This document shows, one piece after another, positions 50,034-59,653 of a stretch of 64,000 bases of DNA. Numbering within the stretch: position 1 is the stretch's first letter; each line of letters starts with the position of its first letter. The position numbers were made by a program, and so were the translations under genes. The stretch is from Paraburkholderia caledonica NBRC 102488 (GTDB lineage Bacteria; Pseudomonadota; Gammaproteobacteria; Burkholderiales; Burkholderiaceae), in the NCBI RefSeq assembly GCF_000685095.1, contig NZ_BAYE01000008.1, positions 124,001 to 188,000 on the forward strand. The letters are read 5' to 3'. The notes below the pieces were generated by a model. It was not told the DNA's origin. It did no database searches and worked only from the letters and a program-made list of their open reading frames with translations.

Positions 50034-50894
50034 CTAGTCCCCGGTCTGCGGCTCATGCGACGACAGCCTCGCCTTCGCATGCCGCATCTTCTCCAGCGTC
50101 TTCGGGCCGGCCTTGAGCGCAACGCCGATTGCCAGCGCGTCCATGATGCAAAGATGCACGAGTCGCGAGACGCCGGGCGTATTCGGATCGATCGGACTCG
50201 GCACGCGCAGCAGCAGCGGTATATCCGCGAGCCACGCGAGGCGCGAGCCGACGTTGGTGAGCGCAATCGTCGTCGCGCCGCGCTCCTTCGCGATCTGGAT
50301 GCTTTCGTTCACCTCCGTGCTGCGTCCGGAATGCGAAATGGCAAAGGCGACGTCGCCAGGTTCCATCATGCCAGCATACAGGCGCTGCAAGTGACCGTCG
50401 GTAAAAGCCGTGGCTGCGATGTCCAGACGCAAGAACCGCAACGCCGCGTCTTGCGCGACCAGCCCCGAACCCGAGCCGACGCCGAAGAAGAACACGCGTC
50501 GTGCGCTCGATAGCGCAGCAATCGCGCTTTCGACCACCGCAGGATCCAGCGCGCCGCGCGCATGCGTGATGCCATCGACGGCGGCTTCGCCCACTTTGTC
50601 CATCAAGGTCTGCACGTCGTCGTCGCGCGCGATCGCCGCCGACGCATACGGCAACCCGCCCGCCACACTCTGCGCCAGTTGCATCTTGAAGTCGCGCAGG
50701 CCGTGCGCGCCAATCGCGCGGCAAAACCGCGTGACAGAGGGCTCCGATACGTCCGCTCGCTGCGCAAGTTCAGTGATGCTCGCACGCATCGCGAAATCGA
50801 CGTCGCTCAGCACCATGTCCGCGACCTTGCGTTCGGCTGGCCGCAAATTGGCGAGTGCGCTGCGGATGTGGGGAATCAAGTTCGGTGCGGACAC
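50034..50894 (-). CDS. RpiR/MurR family regulator
   Basis: A 286-residue protein: N-terminal HTH_6 domain (LRPAERKVADMVLSDVDFAM, ELAQRADVSEPSVTRFCRAI) and a C-terminal SIS sugar-phosphate isomerase domain (ARRVFFFGVGSGSGLVAQDA, VAFAISHSGRSTEVNESIQ). These regulators respond to phosphorylated sugars. It is the last gene of the SDR-ATPase-RpiR operon and probably controls both arms of the importer; a TGTAA-N5-TTACA palindrome lies in the shared promoter gap. Confidence 0.9.
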   Translation of the reverse strand: MSAPNLIPHIRSALANLRPAERKVADMVLSDVDFAMRASITELAQRADVSEPSVTRFCRAIGAHGLRDFKMQLAQSVAGGLPYASAAIARDDDVQTLMDKVGEAAVDGITHARGALDPAVVESAIAALSSARRVFFFGVGSGSGLVAQDAALRFLRLDIAATAFTDGHLQRLYAGMMEPGDVAFAISHSGRSTEVNESIQIAKERGATTIALTNVGSRLAWLADIPLLLRVPSPIDPNTPGVSRLVHLCIMDALAIGVALKAGPKTLEKMRHAKARLSSHEPQTGD

Positions 50895-50957
50895 CCGATG
50901 TTCCTTAAGGGTTAAATGAATCCGCGTCGGTCGCAGCTTCGATCGGCAACACGCGGC

Positions 50958-52040
50958 TCAGACCAGTCTGCGCCCACTCTCCGTATCGAACAGGTGAATA
51001 TGAGCGGCCGGCAAGCGCAGCGTGACGCGCTCACCAGGCTCGACCTTCGAACGTTGACGTGTCGTCACACACCACGTGTCGCCGCCTATCTTCCCGTACA
51101 GATGCGTTTCGGCGCCAGTCGGCTCCACGACTTCGACCTGCATTGTCACGTCGGGTGTCTGCGTGATTGTCTCGATGTGTTCGGGCCGCACGCCCAGCGT
51201 GACCTTTGCGCCGACCGCCGCCGAAGCAGGCGCGCCTTCGAGCACGATCTCGCCGCCGTCCGCGAGTTTCAACGCGAGTCCCGAACCTTGCGTGCGGTTC
51301 ACGAGAACGCCTTCGGCAAAATTCATCGACGGCGAGCCGAGAAAGCTTGCGACGAACAGATTCGCGGGGTGATCGTAAAGCTCCAACGGACGCCCAATCT
51401 GTTCGATCCGCCCGGCGTTCATCACGACGATGCGATCGGCCATCGTCATGGCCTCGATCTGATCGTGCGTCACGTAAATCACCGTGTTTTTCAGGCGCTG
51501 ATGCAATGCCTTGATCTCCGTGCGCATTTGCACGCGCAGCTTGGCGTCGAGATTGGACAACGGTTCGTCGAACAGAAACAGCGACGGCTCGCGCACCACC
51601 GCGCGGCCCATCGCGACGCGCTGGCGCTGACCGCCCGACAACGCACGCGGCAGACGGTCGAGATAGCCGCCGAGATTGAGCATCTTCGCGGCAGCCTCTA
51701 TTCGCGGCTTGAAATTGGCAGGCGACTCCTTGCGGATTCGCGGGCCAAAAGCGATGTTTTCATACACCGACAAATGCGGATACAGCGCGTAGCTCTGGAA
51801 CACCATCGAGATATTGCGCTGTTGCGGCGCAAGATTATTCGCGCGCGTGCCGCCGATCATCAGGTCGCCGCCGCTGATCTCCTCGAGGCCCGCGACCATC
51901 CGCATCAGCGTGCTTTTGCCGCAGCCCGACGGGCCCACGAGCACGACGAATTCGCCGTCGTCGATATGAAGGTCGATGCCGTGCACGACCTGCGTGTCGC
52001 CATAGCGTTTGAAGATGCCGCTCAGTTGCACTGCTGCCAT
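50958..52040 (-). CDS. ABC importer ATPase (UgpC/MalK type)
   Basis: A 360-residue protein with Walker A GPSGCGKS, signature LSGGQRQRVAMGRAVV, Walker B LFLFDEPLSNLDA, and a C-terminal regulatory domain (VTLGVRPEHIE, then PTGAETHLYGKIGGD) as in carbohydrate importer ATPases. It should energise the permeases encoded divergently at 54574-56312. It follows the SDR gene by 27 bases. Confidence 0.92.
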   Translation of the reverse strand: MAAVQLSGIFKRYGDTQVVHGIDLHIDDGEFVVLVGPSGCGKSTLMRMVAGLEEISGGDLMIGGTRANNLAPQQRNISMVFQSYALYPHLSVYENIAFGPRIRKESPANFKPRIEAAAKMLNLGGYLDRLPRALSGGQRQRVAMGRAVVREPSLFLFDEPLSNLDAKLRVQMRTEIKALHQRLKNTVIYVTHDQIEAMTMADRIVVMNAGRIEQIGRPLELYDHPANLFVASFLGSPSMNFAEGVLVNRTQGSGLALKLADGGEIVLEGAPASAAVGAKVTLGVRPEHIETITQTPDVTMQVEVVEPTGAETHLYGKIGGDTWCVTTRQRSKVEPGERVTLRLPAAHIHLFDTESGRRLV

Positions 52041-52067
52041 GCTTTCCTCATCGTCTTGCGGTTTCTA

Positions 52068-52841
52068 TCAAAGCGATTCGAGCGTCAACTCTTGGGCCAT
52101 CAGACGGTTGCCGGCCATCAATCCGCCGTCGACGGGCAACGCTACACCGGTGATCACACGCGCCATTGGCGAAGCGAGAAACAGCACCGCGTCGGCGATA
52201 TCGTCAGGCGTTGCGAAATCGCGCAATGGGTACCACTTCTTCAGATCTTCGAAAACCTGCGGGTTCTTGTCGACGCGCGCCTGCCATGCCTGCGTCTTCA
52301 CGGTGCCGGGACAGACGATGTTCGCGCGAATGCCGTAGCGGCCCAATTCCACAGCAAGCGCCTTTGTGTAACTGATGAGCCCGGCTTTCGCCGCGCTATA
52401 CGCGGGATGTCCGAGCGCCGCCAAACCGTTCACGGAACCGATCAGCACTAGCGCTCCACTCTTGCGCTCGACCATCGACGAACGCACGGCCTCGACAGTG
52501 TGATAGGTGCCGTTCAGGTTCAGGTGAATGTCGCGCTGCCAGCTCGCGGCATCGGTCGTGGCCAGCGTCAGACCTTCGGCCGCGCCCGCGTTGGCGACGA
52601 GCACATCCACCGGCCCGCGTTTTTCCACAGCCGATGCAACGGCTTGCTGCACCGCGGCCGCGTCGCCCAGATCGACCGCAATCGGGCTAACCTGCGTTTC
52701 GCCGAGTTGCTTCGTCAAGCGCTCCAGCGCCGCCGCATCGATGTCGAGCGCGAGGACCGTGTCGCCCTGCTCGACGAAACGCTTGCACAACACGCTGCCG
52801 ATGCCGCCGCAAGCGCCCGTCACCAACGCCACACGATTCAT
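52068..52841 (-). CDS. SDR family dehydrogenase
   Basis: The start is the ATG at 52841 with GCGAGGCGG upstream; 257 residues. Rossmann motif TGACGGIG, VANAGAAEGL, catalytic Ser in LIGSVNGL, YSAAK, and a C-terminal ITGVALPVDGGLMAG. A classical NAD(P)-dependent dehydrogenase, probably oxidising the imported sugar or polyol because it is the first gene of the operon with the ATPase and RpiR. Confidence 0.88.
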   Translation of the reverse strand: MNRVALVTGACGGIGSVLCKRFVEQGDTVLALDIDAAALERLTKQLGETQVSPIAVDLGDAAAVQQAVASAVEKRGPVDVLVANAGAAEGLTLATTDAASWQRDIHLNLNGTYHTVEAVRSSMVERKSGALVLIGSVNGLAALGHPAYSAAKAGLISYTKALAVELGRYGIRANIVCPGTVKTQAWQARVDKNPQVFEDLKKWYPLRDFATPDDIADAVLFLASPMARVITGVALPVDGGLMAGNRLMAQELTLESL

Positions 52842-53173
52842 GTCCGCCTCGCTTTTCACGCTTGCCGCGCCTATCTAAATCGCCTGTAAACTTATTACAG
52901 CATGGAAGCCACGCCGCACTTCGCCATCCCGAATATTGGGTTTTTGCACCGCATGCCACGCGCAGAATATGCCTTGCCTACAGGCATCTTATGCACAAAA
53001 CCATGGTGAACGAAATATCGCAGACCCTACGTGACAATGCATTTTTAGCCGTGTAGGATTTTTTCAAACAATTCAACACAGCGGCCGGCGACGGCAGCGG
53101 ACCATCCCACCAATCGTTGATGGGACCTTGGCAAGCGCAAATGCACTAACTAAGGTCGACACAGGAGAGAGAA
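52842..53173. other. Divergent promoter region of the ABC sugar importer
   Basis: A 332-base gap between the SDR operon and the divergent binding-protein gene. It is A/T-rich for this window and carries the RpiR-like palindrome at 52884-52900. It also contains CCTAC ... GTAGG half-sites at about 53029-53059 and a T-run. No gene is seen. Confidence 0.55.
52884..52900. promoter_or_regulatory. Candidate RpiR/HexR-type operator
   Basis: CTGTAA-ACTTA-TTACAG is a perfect palindrome; its core TGTAA-N5-TTACA has the layout of the HexR site TGTAATTAAATTACA, HexR being an RpiR-family protein. It lies 43 bases before the SDR start, and the operon includes an RpiR gene. Confidence 0.6.
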
Positions 53174-54406
53174 ATGTCGTTGCATGCCCGTGCTTCCCTC
53201 GCGCTCGGCAAAGTTGCCGTGGCGCTCGCGTTTGCAGGTATTGCCGTGGCGGCTCACGCCGACACGGTTCGCGTGACCGTCGCGCACTACAGCGATGCAA
53301 CCGCGCCGTACTTCGAAAAGATGGCTCGCAACTTCGAGAAAGCCAATCCCGGCACGACCATCAAGATCGAAGACGTGAACTGGGACACGCTGCAACAGAA
53401 ACTCCAGACGGATATTTCCGGCAACGCGAACGCCGATCTCGCGATCGTGGGCACGCGCTGGCTGCTCGACTTCGTTAAGGACGACGTGGCGGAGCCGCTC
53501 GACGGCTACATGGATGCAAGCTTCAAAGGCCGCTTTATTGGTCCGTTCCTCGCGCCGGGCGAGATCAACGGCAAGGTCTATGGCCTGCCGATTGCGGCTT
53601 CCGCACGAGCGCTCTACTACAACAAGGACCTGCTTGCGAAAGTCGGCTATCCCGACGGTCCTAAAACATGGAACGACGTAATCGAAGCGTCGAAGAAGCT
53701 GAAGGCGCAAGGTATTGCCGGCTTCGGTCTGCAGGGCAAAGAAATCGAAACGGACGTCTACTTTTACTATGCACTGTGGACGAACGGCGGCGAAGTAATC
53801 GGCAAGGACAACAAGGCGGCATTCAACTCGCCCGCGGGCATCAAGGCCGCGACGCTCTACAAGTCGATGATCGATCAGGGCCTGACGCAGCCTGGCGTAA
53901 CCGGCTATAGCCGCGAAGACGTACAGAACCTCTTCAAGCAGGGCCGCGTCGCGATGATGATCTCCGCACCGTTCCTTGCCAAACAGATCAAGAAGGAAGC
54001 GCCGAACCTGAAGTACGGCATCGATCCGATTCCGATGGGCACCACTCACGCCACCTACGCGGTCACGGACTCGATCGTGATGTTCAAGAACTCGAAGGTG
54101 AAGAAGTCCGCGTGGAAGTTCCTCGACTATCTGTTCACGAAGGAACCGCGCGTCGAGTTCACGACGACCGAGGGCTTCCTGCCGACCACCAAGGCTGAAT
54201 CGTCCGACCCGGCGTTCAACGATCCGGATACCAAAGCATTCGTCGCATTGCTGCCCACGGCTCGCTTCGCGCCGACCGTGACAGGTTGGGAAGACACTGC
54301 AAAGGCGGTGACCGACGCAATGCAGTCGATCTATCTGGGTAAAGCCAAGCCCGCTGACGCGTTGAATGCGGCGGCCACGCAAGCCAACAAGTCGCTCGGT
54401 CATTGA
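53174..54406 (+). CDS. ABC sugar importer substrate-binding protein
   Basis: A 410-residue protein with a signal peptide ending near VAAHA-DT. It has the extracellular solute-binding family 1 pattern: VTVAHYSDATAPYFEKM, ANADLAIVGTRWLLDF, GKVYGLPIAASARALYYNKD and LFKQGRVAMMISAPF. GGAGAGAG precedes the ATG. It captures a sugar or polyol in the periplasm for the permeases that follow. Confidence 0.92.
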   Translation: MSLHARASLALGKVAVALAFAGIAVAAHADTVRVTVAHYSDATAPYFEKMARNFEKANPGTTIKIEDVNWDTLQQKLQTDISGNANADLAIVGTRWLLDFVKDDVAEPLDGYMDASFKGRFIGPFLAPGEINGKVYGLPIAASARALYYNKDLLAKVGYPDGPKTWNDVIEASKKLKAQGIAGFGLQGKEIETDVYFYYALWTNGGEVIGKDNKAAFNSPAGIKAATLYKSMIDQGLTQPGVTGYSREDVQNLFKQGRVAMMISAPFLAKQIKKEAPNLKYGIDPIPMGTTHATYAVTDSIVMFKNSKVKKSAWKFLDYLFTKEPRVEFTTTEGFLPTTKAESSDPAFNDPDTKAFVALLPTARFAPTVTGWEDTAKAVTDAMQSIYLGKAKPADALNAAATQANKSLGH

Positions 54407-54573
54407 GCGGCGCTACGCGGTGAGATTGCGGCAATTCGCTGCACACGGGACGCGCGGCGCGCATTCCGGCCATCATGCTGGCCGTAATCGACTGTCATCG
54501 ACCGTTATCGACTATCCGGCCCATTCCGTCGCGCCCGCTCCGTTGTGCAGGCGCGTCTCACGATCGAGCACGT

Positions 54574-55464
54574 ATGAGCCGTTCCGCTTCTTCACGCCTG
54601 CAAGCGCCCTGGTTGCTGATTGCGCCGAGCCTCGTGCTGGCGCTTTTTATCATCAGCTATCCGATTTTCAACATTGTCTGGCAATCGCTTCATGAGGTGT
54701 CGCGCTTCGGCGCCATTCGCGATTTCACGGGCCTGCAGAACTTCTATGCGATCTTCGGCGATCCCGCGTTTCTCGCGGCAGCGAGGCGCACGATAGTCTG
54801 GACCGTGTTCGTGGTGGGCGGCACGGTGCTGATTTCCGTGCCCGTTGCGCTCGTGCTGAATCAGGATTTCTATGGACGCGGCGTCGCGCGAACGATTGTC
54901 ATGCTGCCGTGGTCTGTCTCGTTGACGATGACCGCCGTTGTGTGGCGCTGGGCCTTCAACGACGACTACGGCATGGTCAACGTCACACTTCAGCGCCTCG
55001 GCCTGATCGGCGGGCCGATTCATTGGCTCGCGACTCCCGAATTCGCTTTTCCGGTAGAGATCGCGGTCGGCATTCTCGTCTCCATTCCGTTTACTGTGAC
55101 GATTCTGCTCGGCGGTCTGTCATCGGTGCCAGGCGACATCTACGAAGCGGCGCGCATCGACGGCGCGAGTGCATGGCAGCAGTTTCGCAAGCTGACGCTG
55201 CCGCTGCTGCGGCCCTTCATCAATATGACCATTCTGTTGAACGTGATTTATGTGTTCAACTCGTTTCCGATTATCTGGGTCATGACGCAAGGCGGACCCG
55301 ACAACAGCACGCATATTCTGGTTACGTATCTGTATGAACTCGGCTTCAGACTCGGACGTCCAGGCGAGGCCGCGGCCGTTTCGCTCATCATGCTGGTCAT
55401 GCTGTTCGTTTTCTCAATGGCGTATCTGCGCTTGCAGCCCGCGAAAGAAGGAGAACCGTCATGA
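54574..55464 (+). CDS. ABC sugar importer permease 1 (MalF-like)
   Basis: The start is set at MSRSASSRLQAPWLL (54574); the upstream open frame is not protein-like. 296 residues, about six helices. The ATPase-contact loop is DIYEAARIDGASAWQQFRKLTLPLL. It follows the binding-protein gene by 167 bases and overlaps permease 2 by 4 bases. Confidence 0.9.
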   Translation: MSRSASSRLQAPWLLIAPSLVLALFIISYPIFNIVWQSLHEVSRFGAIRDFTGLQNFYAIFGDPAFLAAARRTIVWTVFVVGGTVLISVPVALVLNQDFYGRGVARTIVMLPWSVSLTMTAVVWRWAFNDDYGMVNVTLQRLGLIGGPIHWLATPEFAFPVEIAVGILVSIPFTVTILLGGLSSVPGDIYEAARIDGASAWQQFRKLTLPLLRPFINMTILLNVIYVFNSFPIIWVMTQGGPDNSTHILVTYLYELGFRLGRPGEAAAVSLIMLVMLFVFSMAYLRLQPAKEGEPS

Positions 55465-56312
55465 CGCTCAGCGCAAAAGCGAAACGCTCATTGTGGTGCT
55501 GGCTCGCATTGTCGCCGCTCGTAGTGGTCGTGCTGTTCCCGTTCGCCATCATGCTCTTCACCGCATTGAAGCCTGCTTCCGAGATCTTCGTGTATCCGGC
55601 GCGCTGGTTGCCGGTGCATTGGCAATGGAGCAATTTCGTCGATATGTGGCAAGCCGCGAATTTTGGCGTGGCGCTGCGCAATAGCACGGTAATCAGCTTG
55701 CTTTCGACGCTGCTCGCGCTCGCAGTGAGCTTGCCGGCGGCTTACGCATTGGCGCGGTTCCCGTTTCGCGGACGCGGAACGTATCGCCAGTTCCTGCTCG
55801 TCACGCAAATGCTGTCGCCTATTCTGCTGGTGGTCGGCCTGTTCAGGCTCGCGGCCATGATTCCTTATGGCGACGGCAACCTCGTCGATTCGAAAATCGG
55901 CGTGATCGTTTCGTATGCGGCGTTCAATATTGCATTCGCTGTGTGGATGCTGTCGTCGTATTTCCAAACGGTGCCGCGCGATCTCGAAGAATCAGCGTGG
56001 CTCGAAGGGTGCGGTCGCACGAAGGCCGTTTTCAAGGTGTTTCTACCGCTTGCCGTGCCCGCCATCGTCGTCACGGCGATCTTCACGTTTATCAACGCCT
56101 GGAATGAGTTCGCCGTGGTGTACACGCTGATCCGCTCGCCGGAGAACAAGACGCTCACCGTGCAGGTGACCGATATGGTCGCCGGGAAGTACGTGGTGGA
56201 ATGGCATCTGGTGATGGCCGCTACGCTTTGCGCGACGTTGCCCGTGTCGATTGTGTTCGCGTGGTTGCAACGGTATCTGGTGAAAGGGCTGGCGTTGGGA
56301 GCAGTGAAATAG
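55461..56312 (+). CDS. ABC sugar importer permease 2 (MalG-like)
   Basis: A 283-residue protein with six helices, starting inside the last codons of permease 1 (ATGA overlap). The ATPase-contact loop is DLEESAWLEGCGRTKAVFKVFLPL, and the segment FINAWNEFAVVYTL is typical of MalG-type subunits. With permease 1, the binding protein and the divergent ATPase it completes a CUT1-type importer. Confidence 0.92.
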   Translation: MTLSAKAKRSLWCWLALSPLVVVVLFPFAIMLFTALKPASEIFVYPARWLPVHWQWSNFVDMWQAANFGVALRNSTVISLLSTLLALAVSLPAAYALARFPFRGRGTYRQFLLVTQMLSPILLVVGLFRLAAMIPYGDGNLVDSKIGVIVSYAAFNIAFAVWMLSSYFQTVPRDLEESAWLEGCGRTKAVFKVFLPLAVPAIVVTAIFTFINAWNEFAVVYTLIRSPENKTLTVQVTDMVAGKYVVEWHLVMAATLCATLPVSIVFAWLQRYLVKGLALGAVK

Positions 56313-56413
56313 GTCCTTGCGGACCGCACTGTTGTGCCCTGCCCCAAGTGCAGTCACGGCGGTCGAGGTGTCGGCCGCCATAAACAGCATTGTTTTAGCG
56401 CATTCTCAGCGAA

Positions 56414-56707
56414 TTACTCAGCGCCGCGGACGATCCGCAGGTCGCGCTCCACCGCATCGCCCAAAGCCGCGAGCGCCTTCTTGTAGTCGTCGCGATCATA
56501 CGCGGCGACTGCGTCTTCATACGACGGGAACTCGATCACCACCGTCCGCTCCTTCAGGCCCTGCTCATGAACTTCGTCCGCGACACCGCGCACGAGGAAC
56601 TTGCCGCCGGCAGCGGCCACGGCCGGGCCCGCCAACTGACCGTAGGCCGCCAGCTTCGACGGGTCTTTGATCTTGCGATACGTGGTTACCCAATACCCCT
56701 TGCTCAT
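56414..56707 (-). CDS. DUF1330 family protein
   Basis: A 97-residue protein starting KGYWVTTYRKIKDPSKLAAY, followed by AAAGGKFLVRG, RTVVIEFPSYEDAVAAYD and DRDDYKKALAAL, a full DUF1330 match (dimeric ferredoxin-like barrel). GAAGGAGCG lies before the ATG. Cytoplasmic; function unknown. Confidence 0.88.
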   Translation of the reverse strand: MSKGYWVTTYRKIKDPSKLAAYGQLAGPAVAAAGGKFLVRGVADEVHEQGLKERTVVIEFPSYEDAVAAYDRDDYKKALAALGDAVERDLRIVRGAE

Positions 56708-57051
56708 TTGACGCTCCTTCTACGTGTTGGCGATGAGTCGAGCAGCGTAACAGAGAATGCCGAGCGCGCCTCTAATGCCCCGATGTGTTGCGGGTTCTCC
56801 GGAAAACCAGCAAAGCGCCGGTGGTCGCCTCTACAAATAGCGCCACACGTCTACAAAAGATGGCCCGAAACGTTGAATAACCGGGGGTGACAAACAGCGG
56901 ACTTCTCTAGAAACTCTTTCGTACGATCCACGTAATGCGTCGACGCCTGGCCGCTCCTGCATGATTTGCAACCGAGTGCCTTCACGGTGAGGCAACGAGT
57001 CGTCGTTTATCATGGAACTTACACTGCCTTGAATAAAGCTTCAGTTTAGAT
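56708..57051. other. Intergenic region
   Basis: A 344-base gap between DUF1330 and the divergent membrane-anchored protein gene. No gene, strong hairpin or operator stands out. Confidence 0.5.
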
Positions 57052-57834
57052 ATGACGAATACCGGCAAGACGTTGATTATCGGTCTGGTGCTAGCGGACC
57101 TGGTGGTCTGCGGCTATTTATTTTATCCGCGCGAAGACAGGAAGTCCGCGCCCCCAGCCGAGGCGGCCCTGACCGCGCCCGACACGACCGATTCGCGCTC
57201 CTACGGCGAAAGCCATGTGATCGCAGGCAGTATCGCGCGTCCTGGTTCGCCGGACGCGAGCGCGAACGCGAGCGCAAAATCCAATAGCGGCACGATTGTG
57301 AGTGGCGGGGATGTGCGGGCGCCCGCACCGGCGGCGCCTGTGCCGACGATGCCTGCAGCTACGGCGGCACCGGCCGCCACAGTGGCGAATATCCCAGCGG
57401 CGGAGATGCAACCTCAAGCACAGCTCGCGCAACCCGCACAACCGCAGGCGCAGACGCAGCAGACGCAGCAGACGCAGGTGCAACCTCAATCGCAGCCTCA
57501 ACCGCAACAGCAACCTCAGCGCTACAGCGCCAGATCCAAGGCCACGCAGCATGCGGACGACGCCCGTAGCCATGAAGATCTGCGTCGCCATGGTTCCAGC
57601 GACGTCGGCGCCTTGATGACCGAGTTGCTCGTCCGCGAGTCGGCGAAGCTCGATCCGTCGTTGCCGCCGCCGCCCGCGTCTCCGACACCGCCGCCGCCGT
57701 CCGTGACGGATCGCGAGCCGATCAATCGGCGCAACTCGAATCCTGTCGCGGCTGCGATGACCGATCAGCTGGTCAAGGAGTCTGCCCGGGTGACGCCCGC
57801 TTCAGGCGCTCAGAGGCAGCCGGGCACGCAGTAG
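57052..57834 (+). CDS. Membrane-anchored low-complexity protein with a duplicated motif
   Basis: A 260-residue protein that I do not recognise. Residues 7-26 form a membrane anchor (LIIGLVLADLVVCGYLFYP). The following 160 residues are disordered: Ala/Pro-rich, then a Gln/Pro/Thr tract with repeated QTQ and QPQ. The C-terminal part holds two copies of one motif, GALMTELLVRESAKLDPS near residue 187 and AAAMTDQLVKESARVTPA near 235, each preceded by a basic stretch. This is a repeated helix that may bind a partner. The low-complexity part is suited to spanning the periplasm. Confidence 0.65.
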   Translation: MTNTGKTLIIGLVLADLVVCGYLFYPREDRKSAPPAEAALTAPDTTDSRSYGESHVIAGSIARPGSPDASANASAKSNSGTIVSGGDVRAPAPAAPVPTMPAATAAPAATVANIPAAEMQPQAQLAQPAQPQAQTQQTQQTQVQPQSQPQPQQQPQRYSARSKATQHADDARSHEDLRRHGSSDVGALMTELLVRESAKLDPSLPPPPASPTPPPPSVTDREPINRRNSNPVAAAMTDQLVKESARVTPASGAQRQPGTQ

Positions 57835-58025
57835 CCGCCGACTGCCCGAGCGGATGGCCGCTCTGGTTGCGGTAGCAATCCCGGTGTTAGGCGCGCATCT
57901 TCATTTGAAACGGCATCCGACGGTGTTCTCGCTCGATGCCGTAGACGCTACCTCGTGGCTGCTCCGTCTCCCGACCTTCGGCCTGTCGTTCCCTGGAAGA
58001 CGGCCCTTCTTTCGTGCCGTGTCGT

Positions 58026-59339
58026 TCAGGCGGTCTCGTCCTCCACAATCGGTTCGCGAGCCATGAACCAGTAGAACAGTGCCGCGCATCCGGCAATGGC
58101 GCCGCCCGAGATGAAGGCAAGCGCATACGAACCGGTACGGTCCACGATGAACCCGGCGACGACCGGCGAGAACGCACCGCCAAAGTATCCGCCGAAGTTC
58201 TGGATCGAACTGACAGAGGCAATCATCGACGACGGCGCAATGTCCGCCGCCAGCGCCCACGCCGAACCAACCACGGCGGCAATGAATGCGAGCCCGACGG
58301 TGAATAAAGCGAGGGTAACGTTCAACGCGTGAGTAAACGGCAACGCAATTGCACACACGGCGGCGCCCACCGCGCAGCACGCAATCAATAACCGTTTCGC
58401 GGCAATCGGCGACGCGAATCCACGGTCCACCATCTTCTTCGCAAGATAGCCAACTGCGATCTCGCCGAGGGCGCCGCCCGCCCAAGGAATGCCCGCATAC
58501 ACACCAAGCTGCGCGAACGAAATATGGAACCGGTCGAGCAGATACAGCGGCAAGAACACGAGGAAGATATTCCACAGCCAGATCGTGCAGAAGTAGCCGA
58601 GAATCATGCCCCACACGCTGCGTCGCGCGAACAGCGAGCGCCACCGCAGCTTTGAATTGACGAGCGACCGTTCGTGACCGCCGCCACCTGCTTCGATGTA
58701 TTCGCGCTCGTCTTTGGACAGACGCTTACTGTCCATCGGGTTGCGATACAACATCAGGAACAGCAGCGCAAACGCAATCCCGAAAGCGCCCGTCACATGA
58801 AACAGCGAGCGCCAGCCGAACGCGACCATCAGCGCGACGAGCATGGCCGGCGCGATGGCCGGTCCCCACTTTGAAGACGAATCCCAAACGCCGGTCGCAA
58901 AGCCGCGCTCTTTCGCCGGAAACCACGCGGCAGTGATCTTCGCCGACGTCGGCCAGCATGGCGCCTCGCCCACCGCGAGCAACGCGCGCATCACGATGAG
59001 TCCGGAGATCGAACCGACCACTCCGGTGAGCCACGTCGCGACACTCCACCAGATCATCGCGAACGCATAGGCGCGTTTCGCGCCGAAGCGGTCGATCACC
59101 CAGCCCGCCGGCAATTGCATCACCGCATATGTCCATGCAAATACGCTGCCTAGCAGGCCGATCTGCGTGCGCGTCAGACCAAGTTCCTGAATCATGCCCG
59201 GCGCTGCGATGGAAAGGCTCGCGCGATCCATGTAGTTGATAATCCCGCCGATCAGCAACCAGATGAGCACATGCCAACGGAAGTTGAACCGGGCGGGATG
59301 CACGGCGGCGGCCGTGAGCGAACTGGTGGGCTTGTCCAA
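58026..59339 (-). CDS. MFS transporter, anion:cation symporter family
   Basis: A 437-residue protein; the start is TTG at 59339 with GGAGA 8 bases upstream. ACS-family pattern: WHVLIWLLIGGIINYMDRASLS, MQLPAGWVIDRFGAKRAYAF, ALLAVGEAPCWPTSAKITAAWFP. It would import an organic acid. It is divergent from a LysR gene, which probably controls it together with the CoA-transferase and enoyl-CoA hydratase genes. Confidence 0.88.
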   Translation of the reverse strand: MDKPTSSLTAAAVHPARFNFRWHVLIWLLIGGIINYMDRASLSIAAPGMIQELGLTRTQIGLLGSVFAWTYAVMQLPAGWVIDRFGAKRAYAFAMIWWSVATWLTGVVGSISGLIVMRALLAVGEAPCWPTSAKITAAWFPAKERGFATGVWDSSSKWGPAIAPAMLVALMVAFGWRSLFHVTGAFGIAFALLFLMLYRNPMDSKRLSKDEREYIEAGGGGHERSLVNSKLRWRSLFARRSVWGMILGYFCTIWLWNIFLVFLPLYLLDRFHISFAQLGVYAGIPWAGGALGEIAVGYLAKKMVDRGFASPIAAKRLLIACCAVGAAVCAIALPFTHALNVTLALFTVGLAFIAAVVGSAWALAADIAPSSMIASVSSIQNFGGYFGGAFSPVVAGFIVDRTGSYALAFISGGAIAGCAALFYWFMAREPIVEDETA

Positions 59340-59653
59340 AACGTGTCTCCGTCAAGATGGCCGTTAAAGACCATTCGTCGTTGTCGGTATGCATCGTGCG
59401 GTGCAGCGTGACGCTGTACTTGTATGCACGTACTGAATGACAAGTGTACGGACGCAAACGCGAGAGCTCCAATGTCGAAACGGTATGTGGCGATAGCGTT
59501 TTCGTTATCGTTACCGTCAGAACGTCATGGTCGATGCGGCGATCGATGCGCGGCGTTCATCCCATGCACCGGTTCCGGATGCCGCCTGCCGCGGCACACT
59601 AAACTATCGGGCGACGCGCGCGCCCATCATCGTTTGACACAAGTGGAGACAAA
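59340..59653. other. Divergent region of MFS and LysR genes
   Basis: A 314-base gap. The only notable structure is CGATAGCG-TTTT-CGTTATCG at 59491-59510, an imperfect palindrome (7 of 8 pairs) that could be a LysR box. No gene is seen. Confidence 0.5.
59491..59510. promoter_or_regulatory. Candidate LysR operator
   Basis: CGATAGCGTTTTCGTTATCG, 7 of 8 paired bases around TTTT, midway between divergent MFS and LysR starts. It is assigned to the LysR protein by position only. Confidence 0.4.

Noticed and set aside
50916..52451. A 511-codon plus-strand frame over the ABC ATPase and SDR genes
   Set aside because: It is the shadow of two genes with complete catalytic motifs on the minus strand; the composition is protein-unlike.
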